Source: Patella vulgata (Eukaryota > Mollusca > Gastropoda > Patellidae). From it: a stretch of 64,000 nt of DNA. Position 1 is the first letter of the stretch. The number at the start of each line of letters is the position of its first letter. Below the pieces are notes generated by a model, which was not told the DNA's origin, did not search any database, and saw only the letters and a list, made by a program, of their open reading frames with translations. Shown one piece after another: positions 55,021 through 64,000 of this stretch. The stretch lies in NCBI RefSeq assembly GCF_932274485.2, contig NC_065884.2, positions 59,582,546 through 59,646,545 of the forward strand. The letters run 5' to 3'. The position numbers and the translations under genes were made by a program.

Positions 55021-55428
55021 TTTGGGCGCCTAACCAATATCACTCGGCACTCCGCCCACGACTTGATCAATGGGGCGCCCAAAACGGCATGTTTTGGGCG
55101 CCCCATTGATCAAGTCGTGGGCGCCCAACCAATCTTACTCGGCATTATACCTTATGTGCGGCCCGACAATCATATATTGTCATTATAACGCCCATCACCA
55201 GTCATGTCATTATTGGCGCCCCTAGGGATAAGGCACGCCACAGATCAAGCCGTTTTAGGCGCCCCATCAATCAAGTTGTGGTGTTAATCGTATAGTCATT
55301 ATGAAGCGCCTCACCATTTGAGGGGCGTCTCATATATAACGACATGATTGGCGCCCCTGCCCCTCCCCCACCTGCTAGCCACGGACCTGGGTTTTCCAGC
55401 TCGAATATAATATAATAACAATATGATA
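55021..55428. repeat. GC-rich GGGCGCC block, unit 8, with perfect hairpin
   Basis: Homologue of 49083-49578. It contains a 33-bp perfect inverted repeat: left arm 55053-55085 (CGCCCACGACTTGATCAATG onward), 5-nt loop GGCAT, right arm 55091-55123. The unit 7 copy has only the right-arm orientation at the corresponding place. Confidence 0.85.
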
Positions 55429-57413
55429 CTAGAACTGAGATGCAGTAATGACGGGTTTCACTGGTGCCACGTTACCCTTGAACTTATGTCACTTCCGGTA
55501 CCAATGAAACCGTTAAACAGGTTTCCACATAAGCATTGCACACATGAAATAAAATGGACGCAGAATCAACCAAATCCAGCAATCAATTCATTTTATACAT
55601 TTGTTACATGTAGGTGATCCTGACAAAATTACATTATTTCCGGTGATAATGAAAATGTTAAATTAGTTTTATGATATCAGAAATGACATCATCACAAGTT
55701 GAAAATTTTATGTAAATCGAATAATAATTGCCACTTTTATAGACCAAAAAACCTTGAAAGGTGACTTGTGGAAAATCGTCTATTTTCCTGTTACCGTACA
55801 AGTTAGACACCATTTTGTGGTATCTGTATGATCGTATGGGTTTATTCTATTTGTTGATTGGAATCAAATATCATAATTTTAAAAACATTATAAATCAGAC
55901 TCATTTGAATAAAATATCTGTTTTGAAGGCTAAACATACAGCTTTTGGAAAAATGACATTACTTCCGGTGATACTAGAAATGTTAAATTAGATTTATAAC
56001 GTCGTCTTTGACATTAAGCATCACATGATGAAAATTTTATGAAAATTGAATAATAATTGACACTTTTATGGACCAAAAACCTTCAAAAGTGACTTGTAGA
56101 AAACTCTCTATTTCTTGGCAAACGAACAAATTAGAAACAATTTTATGATATCTACATGACCGTATGAATTTTATTAATATGTTAATTTAAACCAAAAGTT
56201 CAAATTATTAATACATATTAAATAATTCTTAGTTTGAAAAAATATTGATTTTAAAAGTTAAAAATGGAGTTTTTGACGAAATGGTGTCACTTCCGATGTC
56301 AATTTTAAATTGTAATCAATTTGATATGACGCATACCTGCTTTTTGAATGAAATGATGTCACTTTTGTGAAAATCCAATAATAATTGACTTTTTTACAGG
56401 CAAAATAACGAAAACAGTGACTTATACAAAATTGCACATTTCTAGGCAACTGCTTATATTACAAACTAATTTTAACATACATTTTCTTCGTATGGATTAT
56501 AGCTACAAGTTTATACAAGTTACATAGACATATTGTAAAATCTGAAAAGCCTGAATGGGTTGTAAACAGGTCAATTTTACACCTTTTTTCCCCTCTCAAT
56601 CGAATTTGCTCGAAAATGAAATCGAAATTAAAAAAACTGAGCTCACACTTTTTTGCGCCTTTAAAGGGCACACTCTTTAAGTTATATCGGTTTTTAAAAA
56701 AATAATATTTGCTTTCGAAAAATGGTACCTAACTGTCAAAATTGTAGTTTTTGGTAAAATTACGCCACTTCCGGTGCCGACAGATAACTCTACCGGTAAG
56801 AAAAAAAATGACAATTGAGACAACGGAGCATAATATATGAACCTTGGTTTGTACAAATCGAACAATAAATAATTAATCTAGGACTGAAAAAATTAATTAG
56901 CCAATGGCGGCAAGGAAAATCACTGAGACAAAAAAATTTCACATTTTTGCTCAAGGCAGATGGCTTTTTAATTCTGTGTAAAACACGACTAAAAATATTC
57001 ATAAATAAAAAAGTTTTTTGTAAAATTTAAATTTTCTAAATTTGGCGCCTAATATCTGCGAAGATTTGCCGAAAATCAAAAATCAAAAGTAGCGTAGCTA
57101 TGTGCCCTGTCTCCGGCTATGTTAAAATATATCGAAAGTTAAAAACGAATGATTATTGTTAAAATTACTGCAATATTTCTAAAAACGATAGCTTCGGTGA
57201 TTTCGGACATTTCGCATTGTCGCAGAACGTTCAAAATAGCTTTATCCTCTAAGTCACACCCACTTTCCCAGTAAAACCGAAGAAATCGTAACGATCCGAC
57301 AAGCAGTAGCCGAGATCCAATCAAAATAGAATAGGAATAATAATAATAATAAGAAGAATAATCTTAACAAAAATAATAGTGTTTCACACAAGCTACGCTG
57401 TGTGAAACCCTAA
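55429..57413. mobile_element. 1985-bp Helitron-like insertion
   Basis: Defined by comparison with unit 7, where CAATATGATA runs directly into TAATAACAAA (near 49590). Unit 8 has 1985 extra bases at exactly that A|T point without target duplication. The right end is CCTAA preceded by a 10-bp-stem hairpin GTTTCACACA/TGTGTGAAAC (57381-57408). Insertion between A and T and a CTRR end after a hairpin are Helitron features; the left end (CTAGAACTG) is not the usual TC. The interior carries ~330-bp degenerate repeats marked by CACTTTTATAGACC near 55731, 56060 and 56389. No Rep/helicase frame, so non-autonomous. Confidence 0.6.
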
Positions 57414-57519
57414 TAATAACAAATTATGCAAAGAAATATAAATAACTAGCTGGAGTCAACGACAAACAGGACGTAATTAAGGACGGGAGAATTATAACAG
57501 CAATACAAAGATTGGAGAT

Positions 57520-57986
57520 AACCAGAATCCGTGACACCCTTTTAAAAGAAAGGTGTGGTATGTAAATTTCCCCCATCCTGTCCTTGTATAGAACGAATGG
57601 GATACAATTCACGCCCCCAAGTTTGATTTTAGTCAATCAGTGATGATTACGGTTACTTACACTTGCAATGGATATACTTCCTTTAAAGGTACAAAAATAG
57701 ATTTGATACGCGTGTCTATCATATATAAACGGCCTTTCTTGTCTTAGGCGATCATTCAACAGCAAACGGTCTAACGGGACAGTTAGTTATATAGAAGATC
57801 ACAGGAATTTAGAGCAGGTATTAATTAAGTAACAACCTTCGTTAAACATTGGAACATCTTTAAAACCGAAGATATTCAACATCTTAATCATACTTCAACA
57901 GTGAAAGAACTCGATATATATTTTGACCGTGAGTAAAATTGGTAACCATTTATAATATTACTTAGAAGTTCAGAAGCAACATCAAA
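57520..57986 (+). promoter_or_regulatory. Promoter and leader of IL-17 copy 8
   Basis: GTCAATCAGTGATG near 57631. TATATAAA at 57722-57729, 265 bp before the ATG. The donor-like site reads GTGAGTAAAATTGG near 57930. ATG-free leader. Confidence 0.7.
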
Positions 57987-58568
57987 ATGTCCTTACTTAA
58001 AGTTTTCGTTTGTATAATGATGGTGAATTTCGTCTGCTCATCACCACTTTTACTGAAAGTCATTGAGAAGACAATCGAAAGAGAAAAGAGAGACACCACG
58101 GGGTGTCAAATTCCCGAGACCATCGAAAAGTTATTTGCCGAACTGAATCAGCACATCAACGTCACTCGATTCCTTATCGCCAAAGATGCCACTCAACCCG
58201 CCAGCCTGATCACCAACGAGCTCAACAATAACGAAGTCTACATCAGCCAAAACACACACGGTAACACAAACTGTCCTGGAGCTGGGGACAGTTTCAGTCT
58301 AGACGATCCATTATGGATTCGATCCACCTGTCCCTGGTACTACGAGTCTGAAGACCTAGGAAGCAACTACTACCCTGCTCATATTCCACAAGCTAAGTGT
58401 AAATGCAGATCATGTATTGGCAGCAACAACAGAGAAGAATGTGAAAAAGTCCGCACAAATATTCGAGTTCTGAAGAAAACAGGGTGTAAAAATGGATTTT
58501 ATACTTATGAAACAGAATTACACGAAGGAATTAGTGTAGGATGCACATGCGCCAGACCAAGAAGTTAA
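57987..58568 (+). CDS. IL-17-like cytokine, copy 8
   Basis: 193 aa, differing from copy 7 at only a handful of residues: DTTGC, WIRSTCPW, GCKNG and GISVG, at each of which copy 8 has the state seen in copies 1-3. It shares PETIEKLF and SFSLDDP with copy 7. Ten mature cysteines, REKR (32-35) and N58-V-T are intact. It is the last gene of the array in this window; the 5.4 kb downstream contain no ninth copy. Confidence 0.93.
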   Translation: MSLLKVFVCIMMVNFVCSSPLLLKVIEKTIEREKRDTTGCQIPETIEKLFAELNQHINVTRFLIAKDATQPASLITNELNNNEVYISQNTHGNTNCPGAGDSFSLDDPLWIRSTCPWYYESEDLGSNYYPAHIPQAKCKCRSCIGSNNREECEKVRTNIRVLKKTGCKNGFYTYETELHEGISVGCTCARPRS

Positions 58569-59185
58569 TCGAATTCTGTACATTGATATTTGGTAACCGC
58601 AATTAGTTATTGCCCAGTTATTTGTCGAAATTCGGCTTAATTAGTAGGTCTATTTTCAGACCATATTGTCTATGTATTTAACTTATGTTTTATTTGTACA
58701 AATTATGTATTAATATGATTTCATGTTGATGAAATTTTGAATAGCTTGTATATAATATAATTTGTATATATTTGAATTCCCATTTAATTTAATTTAAGCT
58801 TTAATATGATTTCATGTTAATGAAATATTAAATGAAATATTAATATAGTTTGTATATATTTGAATTCCCTTAATTTAATTAAGCTTTAACATTACAATTT
58901 ATCAACATCAACATAGCCATATATTACTTTAATGAGTTATTTTTTTGCCCACTGCCATTTCCGCCTTTGTATATTATTGTATATTATTGACTGGTTATTT
59001 TTACCAGATATATAACCAAACAATGATATTTATTTATTTAATGATATTTATTTATTTAATAATATTTATTTATTTAATAATATTTATTTATTTAATAATA
59101 TTTATTTATTTAATAATATTTATTCGTTTAATACTATTTATTTATTTAATGATATTTATTTATTGACTTATAAATATTTATTCAT
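58569..59185 (+). promoter_or_regulatory. 3' region of copy 8
   Basis: Hairpins at 58599-58613 and 58647-58662 intact. The third (58991-59007) has the U-rich 7-nt loop as in copy 7. AU-rich tract at 59028-59185. Confidence 0.55.
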
Positions 59186-61560
59186 TTATTACATCAAATG
59201 CACAAAGTCTTAATGTGGAATGTATGTTTGTATGTTAGTATTTATTAGTTGTGAATGTGAGATATATACGAAATTCGTTATTCATTTTAGTTTATTAAAA
59301 ACACAATTAAAACTCAATTTATGTTAATTAGCTTTAGAATAGGAGTAACTGTAAAGGGAACATAGACAAAATATTTGTTACACTTGGCTATTAATTTCTG
59401 TTTAAGAAATCCATATATGTAAAATCACAAATACTGATTGAGTCTAATTATGATTTTCCATTATAATAAATCCATTCATATTTAATTCGATCTCCTTTAT
59501 TTAATTTACAATTTACAAACTCTTTTGATTAGACTTGTGTGCAAAGTTTATAGACCCTAACAGTTGTTTAGATTTTATTCATAATATTAGTATCCTTTTT
59601 ATGTTTGTGATATGTTAGAGATGTACATTCCGTTAAAATGTTAATGTCTGTGACAGTATTAAATATGTTTTATTTAACAACATGTTGAATTGTATTAAAA
59701 CCATTTATAAACAATAAGATCGTAAACAAAGGTTAATATATCTACACAATTTGTATAATTACAAGTATTGTATTTTAATACTAAAAATGACAAAATTCTG
59801 ATCGTAAAAAGATATCTTAAAATGTTTCAAACTGTTGGGAAAATGAAAAACACTAATCTGAATTTTAAGAAAGAGAATATTTATATGTGATAGAATAATT
59901 TATATTTTTACATTTGTGTTGAAGATTTTGTTGATTTATTTATATTTATAATACAGAAAATTAGAATTTAAATTTGATCTTGAGCTTTAATTTCTTCAAA
60001 AAAATGTTGTTGTAAAGAGAATATTTACAGTTGTATTATAAAACTTAGTGATTAATTTATGTTTATAATAAAAGAAAATTAGAATTTAAATTTTATCTTG
60101 TGTTTTTATCTTCTTCCAAGAATATTGTTGTAAACCTTGTGGAGGCATCATCACTCTCACTGAAGTGAAATAAAATGGAGTTTAACGTCCTACATTTCTG
60201 CACTGGTTGGGCTATTGAAGACGGGCTTGCGCCATGTGGTGTGCCATGGGGAAATTTTGCCCGAACACCTGCACTGCGGTCTACTCTTATTTTGAAGTCC
60301 ATCTGTTAAGGGTTCTCTTACGCGCAATCCCTCTCACCAAGAATGAAATGGCTTTTAACGTCTGGTCAACACAGTATTTTTGTCCATTTTAGATTAAAAT
60401 TCTGTTAATTTATTCTATGTTAAATTGTACAATTCTTTATAGAATTTCAAATGCAAGCATTCGTTTACATGTACGTTAATATGTATAAGGGTGAACTTGT
60501 TTTTTTTGTGCCATCCGATGAACTGGGCAACATATTATTTATCAAACCCACAGGCATTACCTCTAGGAAATGGGGTCTAGGCTTGCGAAAAAAATATTAA
60601 AGCAATTTGTACCACCCAAGGAAGGCACCAAAAGTGCCTCTGATCTTTAAATTTTGGAAGGAACGGAATGAATTGTGTTGAACGTTTCACTATTGAGTTA
60701 TTTTGGGACTGTGTTATGATGATGCCGGGGTCAAGCTAATTAGCATTCATGCCACTATTTATCAAAATTCTTCAACCGCTTTCAGACTAACTCTTAACTT
60801 TATCATCTTTGGGTGACCCTTACCGCGTGTCAGAGATATCCATTCAGCTATTATGAAAAAGACTCAGATTTGGTAAAAAAACAAAAAAAAAACCCATTCT
60901 ATTTGACCCTTAAATGTGTTCGGACTTGAGTGCCCACGAGTATACCCTTTGGAAAGACTATAAATTCCCCATTTCGGAAGCGGTGACTTGAAAGCATACG
61001 ATTTATATTGTGTACCACGCGTTTACCACAAGATCGTGATAGTTTAGGCAAAAAGACAATGCTACAATCAATATCAATACTACATTATACTACATTATAG
61101 ACTCCAGAATCCGGATAGGCCGATTGGACATGACTGGAAAGTATATTTTACACACCACCTGATCCCCTATAATCAGGTCAATAAATACCCACTTAGCCAC
61201 CGTGATCCCCGGAGTCAAGAGAAGATGAACCCTATTAATATTCAGTATCCTACAACCTTCTGTTCAGTATGCACATTTCCACACGATAGAGCCAACAGAC
61301 TTTAACATATTTATTTGTTTCAAATATGATTTGATGTATTGGTGTCAGGAGATGACAAACCGTATCGATAGTCCTCAGAGTTATTCCCCATCCCCGGCCC
61401 GCCCACCGCCACACCCACTTTCGAAGCCATGTGAACGTTTCTGGGTTTTTTTAATTTTAACAGATTTGGTGAATCGATATCCAAATGTTAATTCTTTTCG
61501 GATAACCTATTGCGTATGGCTATCGTTTTCAAGAAACGTCGTTGCTGCGTGGGTATATTT
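59186..61560. other. Unit 8 spacer
   Basis: Matches 51686-53840 closely up to about 61380, then a C-rich stretch (61384-61425) and AT-rich sequence. No gene. Confidence 0.65.
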
Positions 61561-61569
61561 CAACGATTT

Positions 61570-62460
61570 AGTAATAAGTCGATTTATATCGCGCTAATTC
61601 CACACGTAGTCGTGCTCATAGCTCTACAAAACACACAATCACTCTTGCAAATATTTCTCAAATAAGTATGTTTTCAAACTGTATTTAAAGGAGTCTAATG
61701 GATCGAAGATTTTCAGGTAGCGAGTTCCACAAATTGGCATCAATAACACTAAATGAGCGAGCAACAAAGGAGCTTAGTTTATATTTTGGGACAACAAGAT
61801 TGTTCTTGGTACTTGATCTTAGATTTTTCGATGGCATGTAAAGTACCACAAGTTCTCTCAGATAAGATGGCATTTACGCATTGATATGTAAGAGACATCA
61901 ATTTGAATTCGATTCTCGCTTGCGCTGAAAGCCAGTGAAGTGACCTAAGTACAAGGGTGATACGGTCTCTGAAAGGAGTTCGTGTTACGATCCGCGCTGC
62001 CTTGTTTTGTATGCGCTGCAGTTTATATACAGATGTTTTATTAATTCCGGCAAGTAAACTATTGCAGTAGTCCAAACGGGAAAATACAAGAGAACGGACT
62101 AGTGTTGTCGTGGCAATAGGAATAATTGGATTTCGGATGGAACCGATATTGCGGAACACACATTTTAACGGGGCTGGTATTGTAATTAGACACCTTTGTT
62201 GTTGTTCCAAATGTTATTGCTTCAGTCCTGTTTTCATTTAGCTTGAGCATATTTGAGTTCATCCAAGTCTTGATCATGTGGGAACACTCTTCCAGTTGAG
62301 ACAGTGTTAGATTGTATGCAGATTTATTGGGTAGAAAACTATATAATAACTGGGTATCGTCATCGTACAGATGTGGTTTCGCTTGTTGATTACTTAAGAG
62401 GTTGCCTAACTGTGTAGTATACAGAGTGAACACAATGGAACCAACGATTTGCATGATGTC
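61570..62460 (-). mobile_element. L2/CR1-like LINE 3' fragment
   Basis: On the minus strand: an RT segment with LYTTQLGNLLSNQ and HLYDDDTQLLYSF (the normal YADD catalytic motif altered to YDDD), then CVFRNIGSIRNPIIPIATTT, LDYCNSLLAGINK and LRSLHWLSAQARIEFKLMSL, ending near LNLWNSLP-like sequence at 61700. The 3' end has GCGCGATATAAATCGAC near 61590. 5'-truncated and interrupted; same family as 53850-54330. Confidence 0.85.
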
Positions 62461-62990
62461 TTTTATTTGTTTCTACATTGATCATAGTTTACCACAAATA
62501 ATAGAAATGAGAATAAGGGAGGCAATCTGGTTTGAATTTTTTAACATGAATCATGCATTTTCCCCAACCCTGGCTGCCTGAGAGTAGCGGATCTGGATGA
62601 GGCACATAAATAATCCCACCTCCTTTATAAAAAAAATATATATTCACCTAATAGACCTATTCTGTATCCGTCTGCAGTAAGCCCAGTCGGAGCAGATGTT
62701 AAACCCTATTTCTATTTGAACTTTTTGTTGGTTGTGGTTGTAGGGTATGCCTGATACGACTGTTATTGTTATATGTTTCAAAATCTGATTCACTAAACTC
62801 GGCGACGTTGTAGCTACTGAAATTCAATGTTATATTCAGGTCCATCTTAAGCTGCCATTGCCATTCCGGAATTTTAACAAATTTGTTGCAGGAGAACTAC
62901 CCCCCACCCCCACCCCTGCCCTCCGTAACTGTTTTTTCAAGAATCGTTCCGAACACAAAAATACAGCGGAAATTAATAGTCACAAAAAAC
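62461..62990. other. No gene; SINE-tail piece
   Basis: A short piece near 62680-62715 (AGCCCAGTCGGAGCAGATGT, then TTAAACCCTATTTC) resembles SINE tails. A C-rich run lies at 62900-62920. No frame is supported. Confidence 0.5.
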
Positions 62991-62992
62991 GA

Positions 62993-63094
62993 TAAGTGAT
63001 ATTAATTGTTCTCAATGAATTCACAAAACACTTCCCAGTAAGTCGACTGCAGGGAAGTGTTTGTGAATTCTTTTGGAACAATTAATATCACTTA
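62993..63094. repeat. Long imperfect hairpin
   Basis: TAAGTGATATTAATTGTTC and ..GAATTCACAAAACACTTCCC are answered by GGGAAGTGTTTGTGAATTC and ..GAACAATTAATATCACTTA around the loop AGTAAGTCGACTGCA. Arms are about 42 bp with a few mismatches. Confidence 0.85.
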
Positions 63095-63338
63095 CAACTT
63101 TTTTATGACGGTCAAACAGCTATCAATGTTTTTTTGTGACTGTCAAACAGCTATTATTAATACTAATAGCTAAAGATATAATTTGAATTTTGAACTTCAT
63201 AAACCGAATCTTCATTTGATTTGATTTGAACTATCTTCAATGTGTAGTACATCATCATATCCGTAGCGACAAAATAGATGCCAAAGAGTCTCTATGAAAC
63301 CGTTATTTATCTTTATAGACTTAATGTGTGACACAAAG

Positions 63339-63562
63339 TATAGAAATGGGTATGCGTGGGGGAATATTTAGGGTATTCCTAGATATTTCAGATTTTTTGT
63401 GTCAAGTTGTTCAATCATCGGGTTTTATTACGATATGTTAACAGTGTCCAGTATAGAAATGGGTATGCGTGAAGGAATATTTAGGGTATTCCTAGATATT
63501 TCAGATTTTTTGTGTGAAGTTGTTCAATCATCCGGTTTTACTGATATATGTTCACAGTGGCC
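63339..63562. repeat. 113-bp tandem duplication
   Basis: TATAGAAATGGGTATGCGTG at 63339 and 63452, each followed by AATATTTAGGGTATTCCTAG. The two units differ by a few bases. Confidence 0.9.
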
Positions 63563-63722
63563 ATATTGTACTTACATATAAGTAAATAGTACTTCATTAT
63601 AAAATAAATACTGACAACTAATGAAAACAAGGCAATTCTTATAATATTCAGAAGCCGGATTTACCGTTACATATATATTGTATAATCTTTAAGTGGCATT
63701 TAGAGATTGGGGAACACAATAA

Positions 63723-63782
63723 CAGAACACAATTTTTATGGGAATAAAACCAGTGATTGTTTCCCATAAAAATTGTGTTCTG
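63723..63782. repeat. Perfect 22-bp inverted repeat
   Basis: CAGAACACAATTTTTATGGG plus AA at 63723-63744 and its complement at 63761-63782, with a 16-nt spacer. No coding sequence around it. Confidence 0.9.
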
Positions 63783-64000
63783 ATACATATATTGCATTTG
63801 TCCATTGGCTGTCAATCTAAATGATTCCCCATCTGCCCTTACATGGATAAAATCCAAATGGTTTCGATGACACCCCTCCTAATATCCTATTTCAATCTTA
63901 TTGTCTAGTATTTAGAAATTACTTACTTTATTGGTATTCTGAATTTATTTTAGACAAACCTAGGAGGTCTAGTGATTTTTACCACGATTCGACCAGTGTT
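63783..64000. other. No gene seen
   Basis: AT-rich end of the window; nothing recognised. Confidence 0.4.

Overview
This is animal nuclear DNA, most likely from a marine mollusc and probably a gastropod. The evidence is AT-rich spacers, tRNA-derived SINEs whose tails end in a GTTAAACCCCATTTC-type motif, L2/CR1-like LINE pieces, and a family of intronless-CDS interleukin-17 (IL-17) genes; IL-17 families are known to be expanded in molluscs. There is no bacterial-type gene organisation, operon, CRISPR array or rRNA. The species assignment is inference.

Layout. Positions 1-12400 hold no convincing host gene. This flank is a graveyard of mobile DNA: a TTAA-flanked MITE (two copies here, a third at 42.3 kb), an inverted pair of tRNA-SINEs, a Tc1/mariner element with intact ends but a broken transposase, a 25-bp minisatellite, an L2/CR1-type LINE fragment, a duplicated ~500-bp repeat containing a near-perfect palindrome, a GC-tipped MITE candidate and a MULE-type transposase scrap.

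Positions 12500-59200 are a head-to-tail array of eight IL-17-like genes, all on the + strand, with ATGs at 13009, 18448, 23775, 30983, 36925, 43221, 50167 and 57987. Each encodes a 193-195 aa preproprotein: signal peptide, short propeptide ending in an REKR furin-type site, then a ten-cysteine domain with the IL-17 signatures RSTCPW, CxCxxC and VGCTCARPR. Each has a TATA box about 260-310 bp upstream, an ATG-free leader, two or three potential hairpins just after the stop, and an (ATTTA)n tract 0.6-1.5 kb downstream. Together these look like a cytokine transcription and mRNA-decay package duplicated as a unit of 5.3-7.8 kb. Units 1-3 are almost identical and recent; units 7 and 8 form a second close pair; units 5 and 6 are the most divergent.

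The duplication gives natural empty sites, so several insertions can be defined by comparing units. These are an LTR fossil in a duplicate IL-17 leader (units 2-4), a 778-bp DNA transposon nested in one of those LTRs, a 252-bp hAT MITE, a TTAA MITE and a 1985-bp Helitron-like insertion. Between genes 1/2, 2/3 and 3/4 there is also an orphan IL-17 promoter/leader with no IL-17 coding sequence, running into a decayed PIF/Harbinger (HARBI1-like) transposase segment. A related Harbinger scrap lies before gene 6. Beyond 59.2 kb the spacer of unit 8 runs into another L2/CR1 LINE fragment, and the last 1.5 kb contains two hairpins and a 113-bp tandem duplication but no gene.
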